Shown here in pieces: positions 50,365 through 58,786 of a DNA stretch of 64,000 nt. The stretch spans positions 62,001 to 126,000 of the forward strand of contig NZ_QEII01000299.1 in the NCBI RefSeq assembly GCF_003347515.1. The letters are read 5' to 3'. Position 1 is the stretch's first letter. Every line of letters starts with the position of its first letter. The position numbers and the translations under genes were made by a program. This DNA comes from Rhodoferax ferrireducens. GTDB lineage: Bacteria; Pseudomonadota; Gammaproteobacteria; Burkholderiales; Burkholderiaceae_C. The notes below the pieces were generated by a model, which ran no database searches, had not been told where the DNA came from, and was given only the letters and a program-made list of their open reading frames with translations.

Positions 50365-51234
50365 ATGAACGCCCCTCAATCGCCCGTCATCGCCAACCCG
50401 TGGGCCGCGCTACGCCAGTTCACCGACGCCCGCATCGCGCTCGGACGCGCCGGCGTGAGCTTGCCGACGGCCGCGCATCTGGACTTCCAGCTGGCGCATG
50501 CCAAGGCGCGCGACGCGGTTCATCTGGCGCTGGATGTATCGCAATTGGCGAGCACTTTGACCACTTCACTGCAAGAGCAGAGCGCGCCCTGCCTCACGCT
50601 GCACAGTGCCGCATCCGACCGCACCACTTACCTGCAGCGCCCCGACCTGGGGCGCCGGCTCGACGCTGCCTCAAGGGAGGCCTTGAATGCGCTGACCCGC
50701 CCGACAGGAGAACCACCGTCGGCACGCCCTTACGACCTGGCCTTCGTGGTGGTGGACGGCCTGTCCGCCTTGGCCATCGAGCAAAACGCCGCGCCCTTCC
50801 TGATCGCCCTGCAAGCCCGGCTCGCGGCGGAGAACAGGTCCATCGCACCCATCTGCATCGTTGAACAAGGCCGCGTGGCCGTCGGCGACGAGGTGGCCGA
50901 ACGCCTCGGCGCCAAGGCGGTGCTGGTGTTGATCGGCGAACGGCCGGGCCTGAGTTCACCCGACAGCATGGGCCTGTACCTGACCTGGATGCCGCGTGTC
51001 GGCTTGACGGATGCCAGCCGCAACTGCATCTCCAACGTGCGCCCGGCCGGGCTGGGCTTTGACGAGGCCGTGGGCAAACTGCACTATCTGCTGTCACAGG
51101 CCCGTCAGCGGCAAGTGTCCGGCGTCGAACTCAAGGAAGAAGCTGCCGGCAACGACCAGCTGACGGCAGACCAACAGAAGAATTTCCTGCTGGAACATGC
51201 GCAGGCGCCAATCGAGGCGAATCCATCGCCTTGA
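50365..51234 (+). CDS. eutC: ethanolamine ammonia-lyase small subunit
   Basis: EutC (289 residues, E. coli 295) supplies part of the cobalamin site. Recognisable segments are DLAFVVVDGLSALAIEQNAAPFLIALQARL, ICIVEQGRVAVGDEVAERLGAKAVLVLIGERPGLSSPDSMGLYLTWMPRVGLTDASRNCISNVRPAGLGFDEAVGKLHYLL. The spacing to eutB (24 bases) fits a single transcript. The 128-bp gap to the Tgl-like gene suggests that that gene is separate or a second transcript. Confidence 0.95.
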   Translation: MNAPQSPVIANPWAALRQFTDARIALGRAGVSLPTAAHLDFQLAHAKARDAVHLALDVSQLASTLTTSLQEQSAPCLTLHSAASDRTTYLQRPDLGRRLDAASREALNALTRPTGEPPSARPYDLAFVVVDGLSALAIEQNAAPFLIALQARLAAENRSIAPICIVEQGRVAVGDEVAERLGAKAVLVLIGERPGLSSPDSMGLYLTWMPRVGLTDASRNCISNVRPAGLGFDEAVGKLHYLLSQARQRQVSGVELKEEAAGNDQLTADQQKNFLLEHAQAPIEANPSP

Positions 51235-51362
51235 GGCCGCCGGTACGCCATCCGAAGATGGCCTGCGCTGACGCGCCTCACGGCACGCGCAAAAGACCAC
51301 AAAATTCTTGGGGTATATTGCCCGGAAACATCAAGCGCTATCGGCAGGAGACAAACAGCACT

Positions 51363-52514
51363 ATGAACGTTACGGCGCATGAAGGCGATCCCGCGGCTCG
51401 CGGCATTCTGGTTCGGGGCAATGAGACAAACGACGCGAACGGGGCTCGGCACACCGTGCTGGGGCTGCTCGACGCATTGGATTTGACGCCCCATGTGATG
51501 GCTGAAACCGGGGCCGATGGCCTTGGACCTTTTGTACGGCTGTGGCTCAACGAGCATCAGACCCAGGCCTGGGCGCCCAACCACGACACTTTGCAACTCT
51601 GCGAAACGCTGCACCTCGACCCGCTGAACCAGCCCGCTGACCTGACGCGCGAGATCGTGGTGAGCCTGCTCATGGGGCCGGTGGCCTTCGAGTTCCCCAG
51701 CCTGGATGAGCTGGTATCGGCGGTGCGCATCCGTTGCAACATCGTGCAAGCCGCCCGCAAAACATCGCTGGCCTTTCATACCCGTGCGCTTGATCGCCCC
51801 CTGGACTGCTGGACCTATGACGAGGATCGCGGCTTCACGATCCGGCCCGGGGTGTCGCTGATCACGGCCCTGACCAAAGCCACCCAGCCGGAAGTCTCGG
51901 GCAGCCTGTATGCATTCTCCTGCTACCGCGCCACCGAGTACGTGATGTTGCTGGGCATCGCGCAAGAGCTGGAAACAAGCAACCCGGCCCTGCTGCAGCA
52001 ATTGCAGGCGATGTGGACGACGCGCCCCATCGCATCGGGCGAGTTTCATGACGTCTTTCTGCGCGAACAGGGTTCGATGGATGTGCCCCTGCCGCCGCGT
52101 TATTTCGTGCCGGGTGACCGCACCTGGTTTCGCAATCCCGATGAGCCCTCCGCCGATGCCTCGGGCTTTGAGGGTTCATGGGTCATGTATCTGGGCGGCG
52201 GCCTGTTCACCAATTTCTGGAAATATGAGCAGCCTTACACCCTGACCCGCAAATGCGTGGAGATCTACCACTGGCGCCACGGACTCTATCGGGACGAGAA
52301 CGACGACGAACGCATCAATGAGGCCCGGATCGAGCCCCTGATTGAAGCCGCGCTGAACAACCCCGCAGAGTGCCAGCGCATCCTGGCCGTGATGGAGCGC
52401 TACCGGGAACCGCGCGGCGTCTACACCGGTGCCGGCGGTTGCATCGACACCACGCGTGAATTCGCGCGCTGGGTTCGCCCCGGCACGGCCGACCTGGTGC
52501 TACCGGCGCAATGA
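51363..52514 (+). CDS. protein-glutamine gamma-glutamyltransferase (Tgl)-like protein
   Basis: The start at ATG 51363, with AGGAG 12 bases upstream, gives 383 residues; the frame upstream to 51231 is unsupported. From recalled sequence, a central stretch resembles Bacillus subtilis Tgl: SLDELVSAVRIRCNIVQAARKTS parallels a conserved Tgl helix, and LYAFSCYRATEYVMLLG parallels the segment with the catalytic cysteine, here Cys187. The Tgl glutamates next to and beyond the cysteine appear to be replaced by serine, so activity is uncertain. Its gene overlaps the acyltransferase gene by 4 bases (ATGA). Confidence 0.6.
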   Translation: MNVTAHEGDPAARGILVRGNETNDANGARHTVLGLLDALDLTPHVMAETGADGLGPFVRLWLNEHQTQAWAPNHDTLQLCETLHLDPLNQPADLTREIVVSLLMGPVAFEFPSLDELVSAVRIRCNIVQAARKTSLAFHTRALDRPLDCWTYDEDRGFTIRPGVSLITALTKATQPEVSGSLYAFSCYRATEYVMLLGIAQELETSNPALLQQLQAMWTTRPIASGEFHDVFLREQGSMDVPLPPRYFVPGDRTWFRNPDEPSADASGFEGSWVMYLGGGLFTNFWKYEQPYTLTRKCVEIYHWRHGLYRDENDDERINEARIEPLIEAALNNPAECQRILAVMERYREPRGVYTGAGGCIDTTREFARWVRPGTADLVLPAQ

Positions 52515-53626
52515 CCGCTCTCTTGCGGGGTCGGCAGACTCCCATTGATGCCCTCAAACTGCTTGCCTCGCAACTGATTGTGTTGCACCACTTTGCAACT
52601 TACGGGCCGCTGGCCGACGCCTTGGGTAGAGCCGCCCCCGCGCTGAGCACCTGGTTTTACGACTATGCACGCATGGCGGTGCAGGTGTTTCTGGTGCTGG
52701 GCGGCTACCTCGCCGTGCGCAGCCTGGCGCCTGCCGGGGAGTTTCGCGGGGGCACGCCCTGGCGCGCCATCCTCCAGCGCTACCAACGCCTGATCCTGCC
52801 GCTGCTGGTCGCCCTGCTCCTCGCCGTCGCCAGTGCGGCGCTGGCCCGGCAATGGCTCAGCGATGACTTCATCCCCGGCGCACCGGCTTGGGGTCAGGCG
52901 CTGGCGCACGCCGGGCTGTTGCATGGCGTGCTCGGCGTCGACTCGCTGTCCGCCGGGGTCTGGTATGTGGCGATCGACTTCCAGCTTTTTGCCCTCATGG
53001 CCCTGCTGCTGTGGCTAGGCCGCCGCCCGTGCTGGCCGCAGACCTTGCTGCTGGGCCTGATGCTGGCCTCGCTGTTCTTTTTCAACCGGGACGCGGACTG
53101 GGACAACTGGGCACTGTATTTTTTTGGCGCTTACGGCCTGGGGGCAGCCGCCTTCTGGGCTGGCAACGCACGCCGCCCCGGCTGGCTGCTGGTCTTGCTG
53201 GCGGGTGTCGGGCTGCTCGCGCTGGTATTTGATTTTCGCGAACGTATCGCGCTGGCGCTGACGGTGGCCTTGTTGTTGGGACTGTTTCAGTGGTGCCAGA
53301 ACACGGCGGCGTCGTCCCCGGTGCGCCTGCCCGCCTCGTTGTCCAATGTGGTCGCGCTACTGGGAAAGACTTCGTATGCCCTTTTTCTGGTGCACTTTTC
53401 AGTCTTGATGCTCGGCAATGCGCTGTTTGCGCGACTGGGCCTGGGCGGCACTTGGCCCGCTGTGCTGTTTTTGCTGGGCTGCTGGGCCAGCTGCCTGGGG
53501 CTGGCCGTGGGGTTTGAGCGCTGGGTCGAGGCGCCGCTGGGGCGACTGGGCTATCGCTTGAACAGGGGTTTGAGCAGCGCCTCGGCCTCGCGGCCGGTCC
53601 AGTCCAGCTCGCCGCGAATCCTTTGA
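52511..53626 (+). CDS. acyltransferase 3 family membrane protein (OafA/YrhL-like)
   Basis: The 371-residue protein has about ten hydrophobic helices with the acyltransferase-3 N-terminal region (DALKLLASQLIVLHHFATYGPL; the conserved histidines fall in HHF) and VFLVLGGYLAVRSL. Such enzymes O-acylate sugars of surface polysaccharides or lipids. It is coupled to the Tgl-like gene by ATGA overlap. The last 25 codons overlap the convergent TlpA-like gene on the other strand (53551-53626), an uncommon antiparallel overlap. Confidence 0.85.
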   Translation: MTALLRGRQTPIDALKLLASQLIVLHHFATYGPLADALGRAAPALSTWFYDYARMAVQVFLVLGGYLAVRSLAPAGEFRGGTPWRAILQRYQRLILPLLVALLLAVASAALARQWLSDDFIPGAPAWGQALAHAGLLHGVLGVDSLSAGVWYVAIDFQLFALMALLLWLGRRPCWPQTLLLGLMLASLFFFNRDADWDNWALYFFGAYGLGAAAFWAGNARRPGWLLVLLAGVGLLALVFDFRERIALALTVALLLGLFQWCQNTAASSPVRLPASLSNVVALLGKTSYALFLVHFSVLMLGNALFARLGLGGTWPAVLFLLGCWASCLGLAVGFERWVEAPLGRLGYRLNRGLSSASASRPVQSSSPRIL

Positions 53627-54081
53627 CGCGGTTGGCCATCGGCGGCGATCAGCACGGTGGTGGGAAACACATTAACGCCCCAGCGTCGCGCGATGTCGCC
53701 AGCCGGGTCCGGCAGCACCGGCAGACTCAAGCCGGTTGAGGTGACGTACTGTGTCATCTTCGCGTTGGATTCCTTAAAGTTGACGGCCAACACCACCAGT
53801 TTCTCCGGCCCGTAAAAATCCGCCAGCTGTTGCAGCGCCGGCATCTCGGCGCGACACGGCTCGCACCAGCTGGCCCAGAAGTTGATCAGCACCGCTTTGC
53901 CGCGCAGGTCGGCCAGCCGCCAGACCTTGCCGCTGAGGTCGCTTGCTTCCAGGGCGGGAATCGGCTTGCGGGCGTGCCAAGGCTGGACTTCGTAGCCCTG
54001 GGCTTGCGCCATGGGGCCCAGCGCCAGCGCCGCACAGGCCACGCACAAGGCCGCGCCCCATTGAGCAGTTTTATAAGCCAA
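53551..54081 (-). CDS. TlpA-family periplasmic thioredoxin
   Basis: The 176-residue protein has a signal peptide (ALALGPMAQA) and a TlpA/ResA-type thioredoxin domain with a CxxC active site at Cys73-Cys76 (FWASWCEPCRAEMPALQQL), the cis-proline segment VFPTTVLI and an N-terminal SDLSGKVWRLADLRGKAVLINF strand. It would reduce disulfides, for example in cytochrome c maturation. It is convergent with, and overlaps, the acyltransferase gene. It is followed by repeat copy G and alaS on the same strand. Confidence 0.9.
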   Translation of the reverse strand: MAYKTAQWGAALCVACAALALGPMAQAQGYEVQPWHARKPIPALEASDLSGKVWRLADLRGKAVLINFWASWCEPCRAEMPALQQLADFYGPEKLVVLAVNFKESNAKMTQYVTSTGLSLPVLPDPAGDIARRWGVNVFPTTVLIAADGQPRQRIRGELDWTGREAEALLKPLFKR

Positions 54082-54101
54082 ATCGAGCTCCAGCCTCCGT
54101 T

Positions 54102-54133
54102 AAATAAGCGCAAGTAGCTATTTAATTAATAGC
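54102..54133 (-). repeat. dispersed ~55-bp repeat, copy G (short)
   Basis: Read on the minus strand it contains CTATTAATTAAATAGCTACTTGCGC and TTATT, the left half of the family. It sits between the alaS stop and the TlpA-like gene start. Confidence 0.55.
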
Positions 54134-54136
54134 AAA

Positions 54137-56857
54137 TCAAAGCTTGACCGAAACCCAGGCCATGACGCTGGCCAGGGCGGCCGGCAGCTTGGCCGGTTCG
54201 GTACCGCCGGCCATGGCCATGTCGGGCTTGCCGCCGCCCTTGCCGCCGACCTGGGCGGCAATGAAGTTGACCAGCTCACCGGCTTTAACCTTGCCCACGT
54301 TGTTCGAGGTGACGCCGGCAGCGATCTGCACCTTGTCGCCCTCCACCGCCGCCAGCACGATCACGGCGGTCTTGAGTTTGTCTTTCAGCTTGTCCATGGT
54401 GTCGCGCAAGGTCTTGGTGTCGGCGCCATCGAGCATGGCCACCAGCACCTTGACGCCGTTCACGTCCACCGCCTGCGTCACCAGCTCGTCACCCTGGGCG
54501 GACGCCAGTTTGCCCTTGAGCGCGGCGACTTCCTTCTCCAGCGCCTTGACGTGGTCGAGCACGCTGGCGATGCGGTCGCTGATTTCCACCACGGGTGCCT
54601 TGAGGGTGTCGGCCACCTGGGTCACGGTGTCTTCGAGGTCCTGCAAATAGGCCAGCGCGTTCTGGCCGGTGACGGCCTCGATGCGGCGCACGCCGGAAGC
54701 CACGCCGCTTTCCGCCACTACCTTGAACAGGCCGATGTCACCGGTGCGCTGTACGTGGGTGCCGCCGCACAACTCGCGGCTGGCGCCGATGTCGAGCACG
54801 CGCACCGACTCACCGTACTTCTCGCCAAACAGCATCATGGCGCCGGTCGCCTGCGCGGATTCGATGTCCATCACGCGCGACTGGGTCGCGGCGTTGCTCA
54901 GGATTTCCGCATTGACGCGGTCTTCGATCTCGCGGATTTGCGCGTCGGTCACCGGGGCGTTGTGGGCAAAGTCGAAGCGGGTGCGCTCGGCGTTCACCAG
55001 CGAACCCTTTTGCTGCACGTGCTCGCCCAGCACCTCGCGCAGGGCTTTGTGCATCAAATGGGTCACGCTGTGGTTGCGCTCGGTGGCAGCCCGCAGCGCC
55101 GCGTCAACGTGGGCCGTCACGGCGTCGCCGACCTTGAGCACGCCGGTTTTGAGCGTGCCGTGGTGGCCGAACACATCGGCCTTGATTTTCTGGGTGTCGC
55201 CGACTTCAAACAGCGCCGTGTCGCAAAAGATCGCGCCCTCGTCACCGACCTGGCCGCCGCTCTCGCTGTAGAACGGCGTGGTGTCCAGTACCACCACCCC
55301 GGTTTGACCAGCTTTTAGCTCTGTAGCCGGCGTCCCGTCTGCGTAGAGCGCTACAACTTTGCTTGTCTGCGTCAGGTTGCTGTAGCCGACGAAGTCATTC
55401 GCTTCGCCGCTGTAGTCCAGCGCCCGGTCCATCTTGAATTTTCCAGCGGCGCGGCCCTTAGCCTTTTGCTGCTCCATGGCGGCATGGAAACCAGCTTCAT
55501 CCACCTCGACACCGTTTTCGCGGCACACGTCGTTGGTCAGATCCAGCGGGAATCCGTAAGTATCGTGAAGCTTGAAGGCGATTTCGCCAGGCAACATAAA
55601 GGGCAAGTCCTCACCACCAGAGCCATCCCCACGACCACCTCCACTTCCTGCCCCCATACCCAATCCGCTTCCATCCCCAAATCCAGCCCCACCTTTTCCT
55701 TCATGACTTAGTGCCGCATCCAGAATCTGCATGCCGTTTTCCAGCGTCTCAAAGAAGCGCTCTTCTTCAGCCTTCAGCACTTCGATGATGCGTTTTTCTT
55801 CCGACTTGAGCTTGGGGTAAGCCTCGCCCATGAGGACCACCAGATCGGGCACCAGTTTGTGGAAAAACGGCGTCTTTTTGTCCAGCTTGTAGCCGTGGCG
55901 AATGGCGCGGCGGATGATGCGGCGCTGCACGTAGCCGCGCCCTTCGTTGGACGGATTCACGCCATCGCTCACCAGGAACGCCGTGGCGCGGATGTGGTCG
56001 GCAATTACGCGCAGGCTCTTGTTGTCCAGATCGGTGCAGCCGGTTTCACGGGCGGCGGCCTTGATCAGCGCGTCAAAAATATCGATTTCGTAGTTGCTAT
56101 GCACATGCTGCAGGATGGCGGCCAGGCGCTCCAGGCCCATGCCGGTATCGACGCAGGGTGCCGGCAGCTTGACCAGGCTGCCATCCGGCTGCATGTCGAA
56201 CTGCATGAACACGTGGTTCCAGATTTCGATAAAGCGGTCGCCGTCTTCATCCGGGCTGCCCGGGGGGCCGCCGGGGATGTGGGCGCCGTGGTCGTAAAAA
56301 ATCTCGGAGCACGGGCCGCAGGGGCCGGTGTCGGCCATCATCCAGAAATTGTCGGAAGCGTATTTTTTGCCCTTGTTGTCGCCGATGCGGATCACGCGCT
56401 CGGGTGGCAGGCCAATTTCCTTCATCCAGATGTCATAGGCTTCCTGGTCGTCAATATAGACCGTGACCAGCAGTTTTTCAGCAGGCAGTCCGTAGACCTG
56501 GGTCAGCAGCTCCCAGCCCCACTTGAGCGAGTCGCGCTTGAAGTAGTCGCCAAAACTCCAGTTGCCCAGCATCTCGAAAAAAGTGTGGTGGCGCGCCGTG
56601 TAGCCCACGTTTTCCAGATCGTTGTGCTTGCCGCCGGCGCGCAGGCAGGCCTGTACCGAGGCGGCGCGCACGTACGAGCGCTTGTCGGTGCCCAAAAATA
56701 CATCCTTGAACTGCACCATGCCGGAATTGGTGAACATCAGCGTCGGGTCGTTGCCGGGAACGAGCGAGCTGCTGGCCACCACCGTGTGGTCTTTGGAGGC
56801 AAAGAAGTCGAGGAAGATTTTGCGAATGTCGGCGACACTCATGGCGGACTTGGTCAT
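54137..56857 (-). CDS. alaS: alanyl-tRNA synthetase
   Basis: The 906-residue enzyme charges tRNA-Ala. Class II core motifs are present (FTNSGMVQFKDVFLGTDKR; RAASVQACLRAGGKHNDLENVGYTARHHTFFEMLGNWSFGDYF), along with editing-domain zinc ligands HSVTHLMHKALREVL and CGGTHV, and a C-Ala domain with GGKGGGKPDMAMAGG at the end. The protein is longer than E. coli AlaS (876), and most of the difference is a glycine-rich insert at residues 387-415. An ATG five codons in (56842) is an alternative start. Confidence 0.96.
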   Translation of the reverse strand: MTKSAMSVADIRKIFLDFFASKDHTVVASSSLVPGNDPTLMFTNSGMVQFKDVFLGTDKRSYVRAASVQACLRAGGKHNDLENVGYTARHHTFFEMLGNWSFGDYFKRDSLKWGWELLTQVYGLPAEKLLVTVYIDDQEAYDIWMKEIGLPPERVIRIGDNKGKKYASDNFWMMADTGPCGPCSEIFYDHGAHIPGGPPGSPDEDGDRFIEIWNHVFMQFDMQPDGSLVKLPAPCVDTGMGLERLAAILQHVHSNYEIDIFDALIKAAARETGCTDLDNKSLRVIADHIRATAFLVSDGVNPSNEGRGYVQRRIIRRAIRHGYKLDKKTPFFHKLVPDLVVLMGEAYPKLKSEEKRIIEVLKAEEERFFETLENGMQILDAALSHEGKGGAGFGDGSGLGMGAGSGGGRGDGSGGEDLPFMLPGEIAFKLHDTYGFPLDLTNDVCRENGVEVDEAGFHAAMEQQKAKGRAAGKFKMDRALDYSGEANDFVGYSNLTQTSKVVALYADGTPATELKAGQTGVVVLDTTPFYSESGGQVGDEGAIFCDTALFEVGDTQKIKADVFGHHGTLKTGVLKVGDAVTAHVDAALRAATERNHSVTHLMHKALREVLGEHVQQKGSLVNAERTRFDFAHNAPVTDAQIREIEDRVNAEILSNAATQSRVMDIESAQATGAMMLFGEKYGESVRVLDIGASRELCGGTHVQRTGDIGLFKVVAESGVASGVRRIEAVTGQNALAYLQDLEDTVTQVADTLKAPVVEISDRIASVLDHVKALEKEVAALKGKLASAQGDELVTQAVDVNGVKVLVAMLDGADTKTLRDTMDKLKDKLKTAVIVLAAVEGDKVQIAAGVTSNNVGKVKAGELVNFIAAQVGGKGGGKPDMAMAGGTEPAKLPAALASVMAWVSVKL
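55613..55699 (-). other. glycine-rich insert in AlaS (residues 387-415)
   Basis: This segment has 17 glycines in 29 residues, separating EGK and EDLPFMLPGEIAF, where the core normally continues directly. The codons (GGA, GGT, GGG rather than mostly GGC) contrast with the surrounding GC-rich gene and look like a late simple-sequence insertion. It is a flexible loop between the aminoacylation core and the next domain. Confidence 0.85.
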
Positions 56858-56991
56858 GTCAGGTATTTCTTCGGGCAGGGGTAAAACAAGGATTTCAAGA
56901 CCCGGCCACCATGGGCGGCCAGGCTGCGCCGCCTATTATCGCCCGCCCCCTGCCGCCTGCGCCTGCCCACGAGCCGGTGCTGTGCGGCTGT

Positions 56992-57768
56992 TCAAGACAA
57001 GGCGCGATCCAGATGCGTATAGCCGCCATCCACGAACACCCATTGGCCGGTGGTGTGGGCCGACACCTCGGACAGCAAAAACACGCTCATGCGGGCAATT
57101 TCCTCGGCCGTGGTCATGCGCTGACCGAGCGGGATTTTGCGGGTGATGCTGGCCAGCTTTTCCTGCGGATGCTCGAAGCTGGCAATCCAGCGTTCGTACA
57201 AAGGCGTCATCACCTCGGCCGGAATCACGGCGTTCACGCGCACCCCGAAGTCCAGCAAGGCGGCGGCCCATTCGCGCGTCAGCGACAGCTGCGCCCCTTT
57301 GGACGCGCAATAGCCGCTGGTATTGCCCTGCCCGGTGAGCGCCGTCTTGGACGAGATATTCACGATCGAGCCGCGCGAGGCCTTGAGGTGCGGCACGCAG
57401 TAATGCGCCATCACGTAATAGTGAATCAGGTTGCGCTCCAATGAGCCGACAAAGGCGTCGCGCCCGGCATCCAGCCCGATGTTGTCGTTGATGCCGGCGT
57501 TGTTGACCAGGCCGTCAATCCGGCCAAAGCGGGCATGCGTTTGTTCAACGGCCGCGCGGCAGGCCGCGTCGTCGGAAAGCTCCAACTGAATAAACTGGTA
57601 ACGCGGTTGCAGCGCCGTCAACTGCGCTGCGAAGTCCTGTGGCAAAGGGCTTTTCCCGTAGATGACGGGAATCGCGCCCTCCTGCGCCAGGGTCAGTGAA
57701 ATCGCGGCACCAATGCCGCTGGCGCCGCCCGTGACGATCACCACTTTGTCTTTCAACTGCAAATCCAT
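56992..57768 (-). CDS. SDR family oxidoreductase, L-fucose dehydrogenase-like
   Basis: The 258-residue classical SDR has TGGASGIG at 13-20, NNAG at 89-92, Asn113, Ser139/140, Tyr153 and Lys157 (YCASK) as catalytic residues and ends VDGGYTHLDRALS. Its sequence pattern (MDLQLKDKVVIVTGG, IPVIYGKSPL) is that of the L-fucose dehydrogenases of oxidative fucose pathways in Burkholderia relatives, which oxidise L-fucose to L-fucono-1,5-lactone; assigned by similarity and context. It follows the lactonase gene by 12 bases. Confidence 0.82.
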   Translation of the reverse strand: MDLQLKDKVVIVTGGASGIGAAISLTLAQEGAIPVIYGKSPLPQDFAAQLTALQPRYQFIQLELSDDAACRAAVEQTHARFGRIDGLVNNAGINDNIGLDAGRDAFVGSLERNLIHYYVMAHYCVPHLKASRGSIVNISSKTALTGQGNTSGYCASKGAQLSLTREWAAALLDFGVRVNAVIPAEVMTPLYERWIASFEHPQEKLASITRKIPLGQRMTTAEEIARMSVFLLSEVSAHTTGQWVFVDGGYTHLDRALS

Positions 57769-57780
57769 TGTTTTTCCTTG

Positions 57781-58665
57781 TTAAATCGTTGTGATCGGCA
57801 GCGCCAAGCCATAGCAGCGCATGGCATTGCCAGCCCAGAACGCCTGCTGCTCGGACTCGCTGAGGCGCGAGTCGGCCCAGGCTTGCGCCATGCGATGGAC
57901 AGCCTCATAGGGAGCAGCGAGCTCGCACACCGGCCAGTCCGAGCCGAACATCAGGCGCTGCGGACCAAAGGCCTCCAGCGCCTGGTCAAAGCAGGCATGT
58001 ATCACGCGTGCGTCCATGGACCGCACGCCCGTCTGCTGCCAATCGGTTTCGGTCACCAGACCGGACAGTTTGCACATCACATGCGGCATGGCGGCCAGTT
58101 TGCGAACGCCGGCAGCCCAACGCCGGGGTACCTCCGCGTAGCTGAACCAGTCCCGTACCGCCGGCTTGCCGACGTGGTCCAGCACCAACCCATGGGCATC
58201 GTGGCGCTTGCAGAAGTCCAGCACTGCCGGCAGCTGATGATCAAACACCAGCACGTCGTAGACCAGCTGGCGTTTTTGCAGCACGGCAACGCCCCGATTG
58301 AAGGCGGCGCTGCCGACCAGCGTCGTGATGTCGGGTTCGTCCTGCAGGATATGGCGAAAGCCGCACAAGGCCGTCTGACCGACCCAGCGATCCAGCTGCG
58401 CCTCCAGCCCCGATCCCGCCAAATCCGCCCAGCCCACCACCCCCACAATGCGCGAGTCTTGCGCCGTCAGCCCCAACAGGAAGTCGGTTTCATCCTGCTG
58501 ACTACGGGCCTGAACCGCCATCACCGCGTCCACGCCACAGGCCTGCATCGACGACCGGCAATCAGCGGGCATGCGGTCCTGCTGCAGCACCGGCATCTGT
58601 TCGCTGATCCAGGGAAATGCAGGCGGGTCATAGTGCCAGTAGTGCTGGTGGGTATCGATTTTCAT
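57781..58665 (-). CDS. amidohydrolase family lactonase (L-fuconolactonase-like)
   Basis: The 294-residue protein is an amidohydrolase-2 family TIM barrel with the metal-binding start IDTHQHYWHYDPPAFPWI (residues 3-20) and conserved segments such as GLVLDHVGKPAVRDW and MFGSDWPVCEL. Family members of this clade hydrolyse sugar lactones, including L-fuconolactone. It is the first gene of a minus-strand pair with the SDR and is divergent from fucU across a 121-bp region that holds a strong palindrome. Confidence 0.85.
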   Translation of the reverse strand: MKIDTHQHYWHYDPPAFPWISEQMPVLQQDRMPADCRSSMQACGVDAVMAVQARSQQDETDFLLGLTAQDSRIVGVVGWADLAGSGLEAQLDRWVGQTALCGFRHILQDEPDITTLVGSAAFNRGVAVLQKRQLVYDVLVFDHQLPAVLDFCKRHDAHGLVLDHVGKPAVRDWFSYAEVPRRWAAGVRKLAAMPHVMCKLSGLVTETDWQQTGVRSMDARVIHACFDQALEAFGPQRLMFGSDWPVCELAAPYEAVHRMAQAWADSRLSESEQQAFWAGNAMRCYGLALPITTI

Positions 58666-58725
58666 GATTTTGTCGGCGTCCGACCTGCTGGTATGCGGGT
58701 TTACGAGAATAAGAAAACACTGATC

Positions 58726-58754
58726 CTATTGCTAACATGTCAGCTCGGCAATAG
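58726..58754. promoter_or_regulatory. perfect palindrome in the fucU/lactonase divergent region, candidate GntR operator
   Basis: Arms CTATTGC and GCAATAG are perfect and separated by 15 bases; a second palindrome, GCTAACATGTCAGC at 58731-58744, is nested within it. The location between the divergent lactonase and fucU genes, next to the GntR gene, fits a regulatory site for both units. Confidence 0.6.
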
Positions 58755-58786
58755 ATACATACCCCGATTAACCCCAACCGCTCCTC

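Noticed and set aside
48913..50379. Long open frame of 488 codons on the minus strand
   Set aside because: It is antisense to eutB, whose protein is complete and family-like; it is a shadow.
55312..55360. Possible further copy of the dispersed repeat inside alaS
   Set aside because: Blocks such as TTTTAGCT and GAGCGCTA are present but spaced differently from the other copies. The match is too weak to list.
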